Below are positions 1-9,133 of a stretch of DNA of 41,986 nt, piece after piece. Numbering within the stretch: the first letter of the stretch is position 1; every line of letters starts with the position of its first letter. Under the pieces are notes generated by a model. That model saw only the letters and a program-made list of their open reading frames with translations, searched no databases and was not told the DNA's origin. The position numbers and the translations under genes were made by a program. Origin of the DNA: Gammaproteobacteria bacterium (GTDB lineage Bacteria > Pseudomonadota > Gammaproteobacteria > Pseudomonadales > Azotimanducaceae); NCBI GenBank assembly GCA_026706665.1, contig JAPOYI010000252.1, positions 1 to 41,986 of the forward strand, read 5' to 3'.

Positions 1-245
1 TCGAACAGGCGCTCGCGCTCGACGGCTTGATCCTCCGGCGTCGGAAACTCCTCCGAAACCGACGACGGATCGTCCACCAACTGGCCGAAAATCACCGCCC
101 GGGCGGCGGCCAGCGGGCGCCTCGCCCACCACAGGTGGAGGGTGCTCGGATGCCCATGGCGGATCGATTTCTCCCGCGCCGACGCCGCGTTGATGGCGTC
201 GAGCGGCAGCGCGACCTCGATGAGCTTTGTCCGCGTGACGGTCAT
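1..245 (-). CDS. DUF1156 adenine-specific DNA methylase, N-terminal part (cut by window edge)
   Basis: Only the first 81 codons are visible; the frame stays open to base 1. The peptide opens [20 protein letters not shown] and continues with [20 protein letters not shown], the hallmark N-terminus of DUF1156 proteins, which are large DNA methylases with adenine-specific (N6) methylase signatures. The catalytic NPPY-type motif would lie beyond the edge. The gene begins 28 bases after the stop of the helicase and runs in the same direction, so the two are probably co-transcribed. A DUF1156 methylase beside a DUF3883 helicase is the Hma (helicase-methylase-ATPase) arrangement of anti-phage loci; a DUF499-type ATPase would be expected further left. 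The family call is firm. The defence role is inferred from context. Confidence 0.88.
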   Translation of the reverse strand, partial: MTVTRTKLIEVALPLDAINAASAREKSIRHGHPSTLHLWWARRPLAAARAVIFGQLVDDPSSVSEEFPTPEDQAVERERLF

Positions 246-273
246 CTTTGCTTTGTGCTGTGGCCGGCCGCGA

Positions 274-3200
274 TCACGAGGGCTCCTCCGCCCGCGCAAG
301 CAGTTCGTCCATCCGGTAGTTGGCGCTGGTAACGGCCCAGTCCGGTTCCCTTTCGAACGGTCGCCGGAGGTAGCGCACGCGGTGACTCTCGCCATCGAGG
401 AACTCGACGATCGCGAGGATGAATTCATCCGGCTTGTTGAGCGCGGTGAAGATTTCATTTCTGGTGACCGTGATGGTGTCCGCCCCTGCAACCCGTCCCT
501 TCACTTCGATGAAGCGGAGGCGGCCCGAGCCGGGATCGCGGCTCTCGATGTCGAATCCCCGCCGCTCGAACTCGCGGTCCACCGGTTCGAACCCGAGACC
601 GGTCTCGATGGCCATGACCGCCTCCCGAGCGCGGGCGGCCGATTCCTGGGTGTCCACTGCCGACTGCGACATGTCGCCCTGAATCCGGGCGATCAGCCCC
701 GCCGGAACGATCACCGCGCCGCCGAGTACCGCCGGCGGCAGGGCCGACACCTGCTCTTCGCGTTCCAACTGCGCCATCCGATGCGCGAGGCGCTGCTCCA
801 ACTCCTCGGCACGCCGGCCCGCCTCACCGGAGTTGAGCCGCGCACCAGCCTTGCCAGCCCGCTCCTGCATACGAAGCTGCTCCGCCCGGTGATACCAGTG
901 CGCGATCTCCTTTGTCAATCGATCCTTGACCGCGGCGCGCGTCTTCGCGACCAGGTCCAGCCGCCTGGTCCTGACTTCCGAAAGGTGCTCCGGAACGAGG
1001 CGGGCTATGGCCTCGGCCTGCGCCTGCTGCTCAAGCTGCCCGTCCACCCAGCCCAACTCCGGCAATCCGAGTACTTCCTCGATGCCCGGATCGTCCGCCC
1101 CGAGCGGACGGTAGTCGAGGTAGGGAGCGCAACCGAATTGCCGGCGATTCCCGGACGCTTCCATCTCCAGATAGAGCATTCGCTTTGAAATTACCCGCGC
1201 ATCGCCTCCCTCGGCGCTGCCGCCGTCCTGAATCTCATGCTCGAGCGCGATCAGGACGCGCGGCGAGGTTCCCTCGTCGTTGTCATCCACCAGCACGGCC
1301 CCGCGCCTGAGAAGCTCGCCGTGCCGTTCCAGCGTGAGGTCAAGCACGGCGGAAAGGAGAGCATGACCAGGACAGACGAACGCAGCCGGCGGCGCGCCGT
1401 CCATCGTCAACCGGGACTTGTCGAATGCGATTCTCTCGTAGCGCGGCAGCACCGGCTCACCGACGCCGATCTGGCGATCGCGGCTGCGGACCGCCGCCGG
1501 AACGTGGCTCACCTGGTAGCGCCGGGACTCGCGCTGTCGGGCCGTGCCGCCGAGCGTCCGGAACGCCTCCAGGAAGAACGACTCGATGAAGTGGGGCTGC
1601 AGGCGCCGCGCCTCGGCGCGCTCGAGATCCTCCCGCGCCCGCGCGACGCGGCTCGTGTCCATGGCGTCGCGAGCCAGCGCGCGCTCCTCCATCAAGTCCT
1701 GGAGCCGCTCGCGATCAACTGCCTCGCTGACCGCCCGCTCCAAACGCGCCCGCACCTCCGGGCGGTCGCCGTAGCGAATGGCCTCGATCAGCAACTCGCG
1801 CAAGGTCCTGCCTCCGAACTCCAGCTTGCCGAGCACGTCGAAAACCTGACCGCCCAGCGAGAATCTCGCCTGCTCGAGTTTTTCGAGCAGGCGACGAAAC
1901 ACGTCGCCCTCGCGCGTCTCTTCCGCCACCAGGTTCCACAGGTGGCACACCTCGGTCTGGCCGATCCGGTGTATCCGGCCGAACCGCTGCTCGATCCGGT
2001 TGGGATTCCACGGCAGGTCGTAGTTCACCATGAGATGCGCCCGCTGCAGGTTGATGCCCTCGCCGGCCGCGTCCGTGGCCAGCAGAATCTGGACGTCCGG
2101 GTCGTGCAGGAACGACTCCTGCGCCGCGCGGCGCTGCTCTCTTCCCATTGCCCCGTGAATCTGGACCAGCCCTTCGGCGCGCCCAAGCAGCGTCCCGATC
2201 CGCCGCACGAGATAGTTCAGGGTGTCGCGGTGCTCGGTGAAGATGACGAGCTTCTGCCGGGGAGAAGACTCCGGCGGCCGGATGGTCCCGCCGCCGTACG
2301 GCGGATGATCCTCCGCCAATTCCGCAGCAACCCCCGCCCGACCGAGGACCTTCGCCAGCACGTTGGCCAGCTCGCGCCACTTGGTATCCTCGCCGCTGCT
2401 CCGAATATTCGCCGCCATCGCCTGGAGGACCTTGAGCGACTCGATCTCGGCTTGAAGTTCGGCGATCGTGCTCGCCGCCGTGGCCTGATCGAGGACGGCG
2501 CGCTCCGTGGCCTCCACTTCTTCTTCCGGCATGTCGTCCAGGTCCTCGAGGTCATCGATATCGACGTCGGCGCTCGCGCCAGCCACGGGAAGCGCCGCGC
2601 CGCGCTGCATCAGCCTCACCTCGCGCAGCCGGGTCTCAAGTCGGTCTCTCCGTCGCGTCAGCGACTGATAGATCGCCTCCGGCGACGACGCCAGCCGCCT
2701 CTGCAGGACCGTGAGCGCGAAGCCAACCGTCCCCGAACGCCTGTCGTTCTGCAGCGCCTCGGCCCGGTTGAACTCTTCGCGGACGTACTCGGTGACGGCG
2801 CGGTACAGTCGGGCTTCATCGTCCGTGAGCCTGTAGGGCACCGAGTACGCCATGCGCTCGGGGAACAGCGGTCGGCCATCGAACTTCAGGAGGTTCTCCT
2901 TGACCATCCGCCGCATCAGGTCGGTGACGTCGACCTGGTGCGCGCCATCGCGGAAGCGGCCCTCGAAACGGTCGCCATCGAGCAGCGCGAGGAAGAGTTG
3001 GAAATCCTCTTCCTTGCCATTGTGCGGGGTCGCCGTCATGAGCAGCAGGTGCCGCGTCAGGCCGGACAGAAGCTGGCCGAGGCGGTACCGCTTCGTGTAC
3101 CTGATCTCGCCGCCGAAGAACGTCGCCGACATCTTGTGCGCCTCGTCGCATATGACGAGATCGTAGTGACACCCTGGTGCTCCGAGCTTCTCCTGCACCT

Positions 3201-3843
3201 CGTCGTCGCGCGCAAGCATGTCGAGACGGGCGATCGCAAGCTCGTTCTCGAGAAACCAGTTTCCGGTGCGCGCCGTCTCCAGCTTGTCCCTGGTCATGAT
3301 CTCGAAGTTGAGATCGAAGCGGCGGTACAGCTCGTCCTGCCACTGCTCGACAAGACTCCCGGGGCACACGACCAGGCACCTGACCAGGTCGCCCCGCGCG
3401 ATCAGCTCCTTGATGAGAAGCCCCGCCATGATGGTCTTGCCCGAGCCGGGGTCGTCGGCGAGAAGGAACCGCAGCGGCTGTCTCGGCAGCATCGCTTCGT
3501 AGACCGCCGTGATCTGGTGCGGCAGGGGGTCGACCAGCGAGGTGTGGACGGCCAGCATCGGGTCGAACAGGTGGGCGAGCCTGATCCGCTGCGCCTCCGC
3601 CGCGAGACGATAGAGAGCGCCATCGCCATCGAAGCTCCAGGGGCGGCCCTGAGTCACCAGTTCCAGCCGCTCCTCGTCGTCGCGGAACAGGAGCGCCTCG
3701 CCCACTTTGCCGGAGTTGGCGCGATACAGAAGCGTCAGAGCATCCGATCCATGCCACTTCACGCTGACCACGGTGGCGGTCTCGGCCGGGACGAGCCCGC
3801 GAACTGCGCATTCGGGCTGTAGGTCCTCGAGTCTCGGCGGCAT
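274..3843 (-). CDS. SNF2/DEAD-like helicase with C-terminal DUF3883 (Hma-type defence helicase)
   Basis: A 1189-residue cytoplasmic superfamily 2 ATPase. Walker A is DDPGSGKT (about residues 131-138), the DEAH box lies in ICDEAHKM (about 233-236), and motif III is MTATPH. The C-terminal helicase lobe contains [14 protein letters not shown] and ends with the motif VI stretch [14 protein letters not shown]. The last 100 residues, with GFDIESRD and then RFIEVKGR, look like DUF3883, a Mrr/restriction-endonuclease-like fold (E-x-K). The ATG at 3843 is preferred over the in-frame start 57 bases upstream because AGGAG sits six bases before it and [11 protein letters not shown] is the expected family N-terminus. 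With the adjacent DUF1156 methylase it resembles an Hma anti-phage system. The acidic DDPGSGKT replaces the more usual DE-x-G-x-GKT, which is mildly unusual. Confidence 0.9.
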   Translation of the reverse strand: MPPRLEDLQPECAVRGLVPAETATVVSVKWHGSDALTLLYRANSGKVGEALLFRDDEERLELVTQGRPWSFDGDGALYRLAAEAQRIRLAHLFDPMLAVHTSLVDPLPHQITAVYEAMLPRQPLRFLLADDPGSGKTIMAGLLIKELIARGDLVRCLVVCPGSLVEQWQDELYRRFDLNFEIMTRDKLETARTGNWFLENELAIARLDMLARDDEVQEKLGAPGCHYDLVICDEAHKMSATFFGGEIRYTKRYRLGQLLSGLTRHLLLMTATPHNGKEEDFQLFLALLDGDRFEGRFRDGAHQVDVTDLMRRMVKENLLKFDGRPLFPERMAYSVPYRLTDDEARLYRAVTEYVREEFNRAEALQNDRRSGTVGFALTVLQRRLASSPEAIYQSLTRRRDRLETRLREVRLMQRGAALPVAGASADVDIDDLEDLDDMPEEEVEATERAVLDQATAASTIAELQAEIESLKVLQAMAANIRSSGEDTKWRELANVLAKVLGRAGVAAELAEDHPPYGGGTIRPPESSPRQKLVIFTEHRDTLNYLVRRIGTLLGRAEGLVQIHGAMGREQRRAAQESFLHDPDVQILLATDAAGEGINLQRAHLMVNYDLPWNPNRIEQRFGRIHRIGQTEVCHLWNLVAEETREGDVFRRLLEKLEQARFSLGGQVFDVLGKLEFGGRTLRELLIEAIRYGDRPEVRARLERAVSEAVDRERLQDLMEERALARDAMDTSRVARAREDLERAEARRLQPHFIESFFLEAFRTLGGTARQRESRRYQVSHVPAAVRSRDRQIGVGEPVLPRYERIAFDKSRLTMDGAPPAAFVCPGHALLSAVLDLTLERHGELLRRGAVLVDDNDEGTSPRVLIALEHEIQDGGSAEGGDARVISKRMLYLEMEASGNRRQFGCAPYLDYRPLGADDPGIEEVLGLPELGWVDGQLEQQAQAEAIARLVPEHLSEVRTRRLDLVAKTRAAVKDRLTKEIAHWYHRAEQLRMQERAGKAGARLNSGEAGRRAEELEQRLAHRMAQLEREEQVSALPPAVLGGAVIVPAGLIARIQGDMSQSAVDTQESAARAREAVMAIETGLGFEPVDREFERRGFDIESRDPGSGRLRFIEVKGRVAGADTITVTRNEIFTALNKPDEFILAIVEFLDGESHRVRYLRRPFEREPDWAVTSANYRMDELLARAEEPS

Positions 3844-3849
3844 TCGGCG

Positions 3850-3854
3850 CTCCT
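3850..3854 (-). promoter_or_regulatory. Ribosome binding site of the helicase gene
   Basis: AGGAG on the minus strand, six bases upstream of the ATG at 3843. It decides this start over the in-frame alternative at 3900. Confidence 0.7.
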
Positions 3855-3964
3855 GATCCTGGTGCGAAGAATAACGCACCAGATACCCCTGCACTTGCAC
3901 TGCGCCTGCCGCAATTGCATTGTGACCTTGAATTGGCCGGCTTCCCGCTGTGCGTCACTATTTC

Positions 3965-3969
3965 GGAGG
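3965..3969 (+). promoter_or_regulatory. Ribosome binding site supporting a TTG start
   Basis: A perfect GGAGG eight bases before the TTG at 3978. No such site precedes the in-frame upstream start at 3915. The 134 bases between the divergent starts (3843 and 3978) must hold both promoters, but no clear -35/-10 pair can be named. Confidence 0.7.
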
Positions 3970-3977
3970 ACCACATC

Positions 3978-6900
3978 TTGCGCAAGCGCGTTCTGATCGC
4001 CAACCGGGGCGAGATAGCCATTCGTATCGCCAAGGCCGCATCGGCCCTGGACATCGAGTCCGTCGGCGTCTACGCGCCGGCCGATTCGCTTTCGCTGCAC
4101 ACGCGGTTCACCACCGAAGCGCGCCGCATCGGCCACGATGACGGCGACCCGCTGCGCGCCTACCTCGACGCCGAAGCGCTGGTCACCGCGGCGGTCGAGA
4201 GCGGATGCGACCGGGTCCATCCAGGCTACGGGTTCCTGTCGGAAAACCCGCACCTGGCGCAACTGTGCGCCGATGCCGGCCTGCGGTTCATCGGTCCGCC
4301 CCCGGAAGTACTGGCGCTCTTCGGCGACAAGGTTCGCGCCCGCGAACTGGCGCGCGCGGCGGGAATCCCGGTGATTTCCGGAAGCGAAGAACCGCTGACG
4401 ACGCCGAAGGCCGCCGTCGAACTGGCGTCGAAACTCGGCTACCCGATCATGTTGAAGGCTTGCGCCGGCGGCGGCGGGAGAGGCATGCGCGCCGTCGAGA
4501 CGGCGAACGACATGGAGGCGGCTTTCGAAAGCTGCCGGCGCGAGGCCCAGGTCGCCTTCGGCGACGGTCGGCTCTTCATGGAACGCCTGCTTCGGCGTCC
4601 CAGGCACATCGAAGTGCAGGTGCTTGCCGATGCCGGCGGAAACGTCGTGCACCTGCACGAGCGGGACTGCTCCGTGCAGCGGCGAAACCAGAAGGTCATC
4701 GAGGCGGCGCCCGCGGCGGCGCTTGCCGACGAAACGCGAAACGGGATCCTCGCCGATGCGGTGCGCCTGGCGCGGGCGGCGGACTATGTCAACGCGGGCA
4801 CGGTCGAGTTCCTGGTCGTGCCGGAGACCGGCGAGTACCACTTCATCGAGTGCAATCCGCGCATCCAGGTCGAGCACACCGTCACGGAGCAGGTTACCGG
4901 CATCGATATCGTCGAGGCGCAGTTTCGCATCGCTGCCGGCGCGTCGCTGCATGAACTGGGTATCGGCGATCAGAAAGCGGTGGGCGCGCCGCGCGGGTTC
5001 GCCGTCCAGGCGCGCGTCGTCGCCCGCGGCGGCGGCGCCATCTCCGCTTACAAGGAGCCGTCCGGACCCGGCGTGCGCGTGGACGCCTGCGGTTACGCGG
5101 GGTACGCGCCGCCGCCGCAATTCGATCCGCTGTTGGCCAAAGTCATCGGCGCATCGAACTCTTCCGGGAGCTTCGAGTCCGCCGTGGACCGCACGCTCCG
5201 GGCGCTCGGAGAGTTCCACATCGCCGGCCTGCCCACCAACCTGGCGGAGCTGCGCGGCATCCTGTCGCACCCGGAGGTTCGGGGCGGCGATGCCAGGACT
5301 TCCCTGTTGGCCGAAACGCCGCCCATCGCACCGCCCGACTCCACCGCGAGCAACGCGACAGGCCTGCTTGATCGGCAGGCCGCGTTGCGCGGAGGCATGG
5401 CGGCCAACCTCGGCCCGGGGGCAAACAAGCCCGGTCTGGCGGCGGCGGATGGACAACGCGCGATCGAATGTCCCATCGCCGGCACCGTCGTCGAGTACCG
5501 CGCCGTTCCGGGCGCCACCGTGGCAATGGGCGACACTGTGCTCGTAGTCAGCGCGATGAAGATGGAAACGGTCATCGCGGCACCCTGCGCCGGCGTGGTC
5601 GCAGCAGCGGAATCGCTAACCCGCGGAGAAAACGTCGCCGCCGGACAAGTGGTCGCGTTGGTGGTTCCGACATCGACAGAAACGGGCGAGGACTCCGGCG
5701 CAGATACCGACGACGCCGTCCCTGGAAGCACGCCCGCGGCGACGGGGGGAACGCCAGCGCTTCCTTGCGCATCAGCGGTCGGGGAACAGCCCCCGGCCGA
5801 GGGCTCCTGGGCGCCGCTGCTCGACGACATACGCGCGATGCAAGGCCTGGCACATGAGCGGCTGGCGCCCGGTTCGACCGACCCGGGCGTCGCGCGGCAG
5901 CGCAGTCGCGGCAAGCTGACCTGCCGCGAGCGCATCGACCTGCTGCTGGATGACGGCACCTTCCGCGAGGTGGGCAGCATCGCCGGCTTTGCGTCGTATG
6001 ACGATACAGGGCAGATCGCCGACTTCACGCCAGCCAACCATGTCGGCGGCTGGGGCAGGATCGACAGCCGTTCGGTGGTGGTCTGCGCGGACGACTTCAC
6101 TTCCCGCGGCGGCCACGCGGACGGGGCCATCGGCGCCAAGAGCCGCCACCTCGATCAACTGGCCCTGGAAATGCGCGTGCCCTCCTTGCGCCTGCTCGAC
6201 GGGTCCTCCGGGGGAGGCAGCGTCGCCGCCATGGTGCCGGCGCAGAAGACCAAGGGAGAGAGCGCCGCCAAGGAGAGTACCGGCGCAATCAAGGCCGGCA
6301 GGCCGCGCGTCGCGGGCGGCGGCGGCTCATACCTGCCCGGTCACCTCGGCAGCAGCATGTATACCGAACAGTTGGGCACTGTTCCGGTGGTCAACATGCT
6401 GCTCGGCAGCGTGGTCGGGATCGGCGCCGCCAAGGCGGTGCTGGGACACTTCTCGGTCATGGTCCGCGACATCGCGCAGCTGTTCGTCGCTGGCCCACCC
6501 GTCGTGATCCATGCGATGGGCTACGACATCTCCAAGGAGGAGCTTGGCGGCTGGCATATCCACTGCCGCAACGGCTCGGTGGACAACCTCGCGGAAACCG
6601 AGGAAGAGGCGGCCGCCATGGCGCGGAGGTTCCTCTCCTACCTCCCTTCGAGCGTCTACGAGGCGCCTCCGGTGCTACCGCCGAACCCGGACGATCCGCC
6701 GGAACGACGGGAAGAGGAGCTGTTCGCGATCATTCCGAGAGCCCGCACCACGACGTTCGACATCCGCAAGGCCATCCGGCTGATGGCGGACGCCGGCTCG
6801 TTCTTCGAAATCGGGCCGCTGTGGGGAGCGGACCAGGTCACGGGATTCGCGCGTTTCAACGGCCACCCGCTCGGCGTCATCGCCTCGGACAGCCAGCATG

Positions 6901-7466
6901 CGAACGGCGGCGCCCTGACCGCCGATGGCTGCGCCAAGCTGACACGGCACCTGGATCTGTGCGACCTGTTCCACCTGCCGGTCCTGAACCTGGTGGACAG
7001 CCCCGGCTTCGCCGTCGGCCTCGAGCACGAACTTGCGGGCACGATCCGCCGGGGCGGCGAGTGGATGGTCGCCTTCGCGCAGTCGAACGTCCCCATATTC
7101 ACGGTGGTCATGCGGCGCAGCTTCGGTGTCGCCGGCAACAACTACGCGACGCCGAGATCGCAGCCCTCCGTCCGGGTCGCCTGGCCGGCAGCGGACGTGG
7201 GCGGCATTCCCCCCGAAGGCGGCATCGAGGCGGCCTACAAGCGGCAACTGGCCGAAGCGGACGACCCGGAGGCGCTGCGGGCGGAACTCATGGCGCGAAT
7301 CGAGAGCGCGCGCGGTCCCGTCGGACCGCTTTCCCGGTTCCAGATCGAAGAAATGATCGACCCGCGAGACACGCGCAAGATGATCTGCGATTGGATCGAG
7401 ACCGCCTACAAGCTGGTGTCGCAACCGGCCCGGCTGGTTCCGAGGACGCTGCAGTTCAGGCCGTGA
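3978..7466 (+). CDS. Single-chain biotin-dependent acyl-CoA carboxylase (LCC-like)
   Basis: A 1162-residue protein combining all parts of an acyl-CoA carboxylase. Residues 1 to about 450 form biotin carboxylase, with VLIANRGEIAIRI, HPGYGFLSEN (80-90), the ATP-grasp loop KACAGGGGRGMR and FIECNPRIQVEHTVTE. A linker is followed by the biotinyl domain, with Lys528 in SAMKMETV. A carboxyltransferase domain runs from about 600 to the end, with IADFTPANHVGGWGRI, LVDSPGFAVG and RRSFGVAGNNYATPRS. The BC-linker-BCCP-CT order is that of single-chain long-chain acyl-CoA carboxylases (Mycobacterium LCC); acetyl-CoA and propionyl-CoA carboxylases usually split these parts between genes. The TTG start is chosen from its GGAGG and because the family begins almost at RVLIANRG. 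The substrate cannot be read from sequence. It converges on the higA gene and may serve fatty-acid metabolism along with the dehydrogenases beyond. Confidence 0.92.
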   Translation: MRKRVLIANRGEIAIRIAKAASALDIESVGVYAPADSLSLHTRFTTEARRIGHDDGDPLRAYLDAEALVTAAVESGCDRVHPGYGFLSENPHLAQLCADAGLRFIGPPPEVLALFGDKVRARELARAAGIPVISGSEEPLTTPKAAVELASKLGYPIMLKACAGGGGRGMRAVETANDMEAAFESCRREAQVAFGDGRLFMERLLRRPRHIEVQVLADAGGNVVHLHERDCSVQRRNQKVIEAAPAAALADETRNGILADAVRLARAADYVNAGTVEFLVVPETGEYHFIECNPRIQVEHTVTEQVTGIDIVEAQFRIAAGASLHELGIGDQKAVGAPRGFAVQARVVARGGGAISAYKEPSGPGVRVDACGYAGYAPPPQFDPLLAKVIGASNSSGSFESAVDRTLRALGEFHIAGLPTNLAELRGILSHPEVRGGDARTSLLAETPPIAPPDSTASNATGLLDRQAALRGGMAANLGPGANKPGLAAADGQRAIECPIAGTVVEYRAVPGATVAMGDTVLVVSAMKMETVIAAPCAGVVAAAESLTRGENVAAGQVVALVVPTSTETGEDSGADTDDAVPGSTPAATGGTPALPCASAVGEQPPAEGSWAPLLDDIRAMQGLAHERLAPGSTDPGVARQRSRGKLTCRERIDLLLDDGTFREVGSIAGFASYDDTGQIADFTPANHVGGWGRIDSRSVVVCADDFTSRGGHADGAIGAKSRHLDQLALEMRVPSLRLLDGSSGGGSVAAMVPAQKTKGESAAKESTGAIKAGRPRVAGGGGSYLPGHLGSSMYTEQLGTVPVVNMLLGSVVGIGAAKAVLGHFSVMVRDIAQLFVAGPPVVIHAMGYDISKEELGGWHIHCRNGSVDNLAETEEEAAAMARRFLSYLPSSVYEAPPVLPPNPDDPPERREEELFAIIPRARTTTFDIRKAIRLMADAGSFFEIGPLWGADQVTGFARFNGHPLGVIASDSQHANGGALTADGCAKLTRHLDLCDLFHLPVLNLVDSPGFAVGLEHELAGTIRRGGEWMVAFAQSNVPIFTVVMRRSFGVAGNNYATPRSQPSVRVAWPAADVGGIPPEGGIEAAYKRQLAEADDPEALRAELMARIESARGPVGPLSRFQIEEMIDPRDTRKMICDWIETAYKLVSQPARLVPRTLQFRP

Positions 7467-7531
7467 GGCGATAGATGACACAACCATCACGGCACGCAAC
7501 CGAGCCGGTAAAGCAATGCCAAACACCGGTC

Positions 7532-7825
7532 TTACGCCACGTCTCGTGGACGGATAGCGCGCAGAGCATCGGCCTTGTTCCGGGCCACAACCTCTAGCTC
7601 ATAGCGGTCCTGAAGGTTCATCCAGCTCCGCGCGTCGGTTTTGAAGTACCGCGCCAGGCGCAGTGCGGTCTCCGCAGTGATGCCCCGGCGACCGCGCACG
7701 ATTTCGTTGATCCGCGCCGGCGTTACACCGATCGCCTTCGCAAGCGCTGTGGCGGACAACCCGAAAGGATCCATGAAGTCGTGCTTGAGAATCTCGCCCG
7801 GGTGAACCGGGTCCAGTCTGGTCAT
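7532..7825 (-). CDS. higA: HigA-family antitoxin / XRE-type DNA-binding protein, without toxin partner
   Basis: A 97-residue HigA-type regulator starting MTRLDPVHPGEILKHDFMDP. The helix-turn-helix lies at about residues 25-60 (LSATALAKAIGVTPARINEI, then GRRGITAETALRLARYF) and is followed by the usual SWMNLQDRYELE tail. The start at 7825 has GAGGAGG seven bases upstream, so an in-frame extension of 20 residues is rejected. HigA normally represses its operon and neutralises the mRNA interferase HigB, whose gene lies immediately upstream. Here the gene upstream, ending at 7886, is an acyl-CoA dehydrogenase and no higB-like frame is visible. It is therefore a solo antitoxin-like regulator: either a remnant or a protein recruited to control the dehydrogenase operon. 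Confidence 0.9.
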   Translation of the reverse strand: MTRLDPVHPGEILKHDFMDPFGLSATALAKAIGVTPARINEIVRGRRGITAETALRLARYFKTDARSWMNLQDRYELEVVARNKADALRAIRPRDVA

Positions 7826-7885
7826 GTCATTGCCTCCTCGACCGATCTTGTCGCCCGGCTCACCTGCTGTTCGGGGCGGTGACAT

Positions 7886-9133
7886 TCAGTTTCTTTTCAC
7901 GTCCCGGAACGGACCCGTGTCCATGCGCGGCTCCTTCGGCATGCCGAGCACGCGTTCGGCGATGATGTTGCGCTGGATTTCGTCCGTCCCGCCGGCGATG
8001 GAAGTGGCCGGCACGGATACCAGGATCTCGGCGATGAGGCCGTCCAGCGGTCCGTCCGTGCCAGCGAGCATCGCATCGGCGCCCGCGAGGAGCGTGTGCA
8101 CGTGGGACGCCTGGCGGGCGACATTGCTGGCGGCCAGTTTGCCCAACGACCCTTCCGGTCCCTGCGGGCGGCCCTGTTCCTGCGCCGCGCGGGCGCGCCT
8201 CGCGGTCCACTCCGCCGTTCGCGACACGATCAGCAGCTTCGCGACCTCCTGGCGCAGTTCCGGATCGACATCTTCGCCCAACGTCGATGCGCGCGCCTCG
8301 ATGAGATCGACGCGGCCCGCGCGCTGCGGATACCACTTGTAGGGCTCCAGCGCGGTCAGGGTCTCTTCGCGCTCCTGCGCATAGATTCGCCCCGGCGGCG
8401 GGTCGATCCGGGGAAGGGCACGCGATCCCGAGATGCCCCGGCGCTCGTACATCAGCGTCGTCAAGGCGACCTGCCAGCCGTTGCCCACTTTCGACACGAG
8501 GTTTTCCGCCAGCACGAGCGCGTCGGTAAAGAACACCTGGTTGAAGGAGGCATGGCCGTTCATCTGCCGCAGCGGGCGCACCTCGACGCCGGGCTGGCGC
8601 ATGTCGATCACGAAGTAGGACAGCCCCTGGTGTTTCGGCACGTCCCAGTCGGTGCGCGCCAGCAGCAGGCCATAATCCGCGTGGTGCGCGCTGGTGGTCC
8701 AGACCTTCTGGCCGTTTACGACCCATGTATCGCCATCGAGATCAGCGCGCGTTGTCGCTCCGGCCAGGTCGGAGCCGCTGCCCGGTTCGCTGAAGAGTTG
8801 GCACCAGACATCTTCGCCGGTGAGGATTCGGCGCAGGTATCTCTCATTCTGCGCGTCAGACCCGTGTTCGAGCAGGGTCCAGCCAGCGAGCAGCCGAATA
8901 CCGGTCTTCGCCACGCCCACCGCATCGATGCGGGCGAATTCCTCGTCGACAACCGGCGCGAGCGCTTGCGGCAAGTCTCTCCCGTACCACTCGCCCGGCC
9001 ACACGGGCATGCCCCAGCCCGAATCGGCGAGCTTGTTGCGCCAGGCTACCAGTTCCGTGTCCGGGTCCCAGTTGGCCTCAAGCCAGGCGCGCACTTCCAC
9101 GCGCAGTTGTTCCGGAGTGTCAGGCGTAGGCAT
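7886..9133 (-). CDS. Acyl-CoA dehydrogenase, second gene of an overlapping pair
   Basis: A 415-residue FAD-dependent acyl-CoA dehydrogenase. Visible motifs are the FAD/substrate segment CQLFSEPGSGSDLAG (about 111-125), the mid-domain WVVNGQKVWTT (about 137-147), and the C-terminal AGGTDEIQRNIIAERVLG. The canonical catalytic glutamate of the YEGT motif is replaced here (AGGT). Glu230 in TTLMYERRG lies where isovaleryl-CoA- and ChsE-type enzymes carry their base, so this is the plausible catalytic subunit. The ATG at 9133 follows GGAGGT by four bases and overlaps the end of the preceding dehydrogenase by 14 bases, implying translational coupling. Such pairs form alpha2beta2 enzymes in steroid side-chain degradation (ChsE1/ChsE2). 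The substrate here is unknown. Confidence 0.92.
   Translation of the reverse strand: MPTPDTPEQLRVEVRAWLEANWDPDTELVAWRNKLADSGWGMPVWPGEWYGRDLPQALAPVVDEEFARIDAVGVAKTGIRLLAGWTLLEHGSDAQNERYLRRILTGEDVWCQLFSEPGSGSDLAGATTRADLDGDTWVVNGQKVWTTSAHHADYGLLLARTDWDVPKHQGLSYFVIDMRQPGVEVRPLRQMNGHASFNQVFFTDALVLAENLVSKVGNGWQVALTTLMYERRGISGSRALPRIDPPPGRIYAQEREETLTALEPYKWYPQRAGRVDLIEARASTLGEDVDPELRQEVAKLLIVSRTAEWTARRARAAQEQGRPQGPEGSLGKLAASNVARQASHVHTLLAGADAMLAGTDGPLDGLIAEILVSVPATSIAGGTDEIQRNIIAERVLGMPKEPRMDTGPFRDVKRN

Noticed and set aside
1237-3822. Long open frame on the plus strand opposite the helicase
   Set aside because: It is antisense to a gene with complete helicase motifs and encodes no recognisable domain. 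GC-rich codon bias opens the opposite frame.
7826-7885. A HigB toxin gene next to higA
   Set aside because: There is no room on the upstream side before the dehydrogenase stop, and the 65-base downstream gap is too short.
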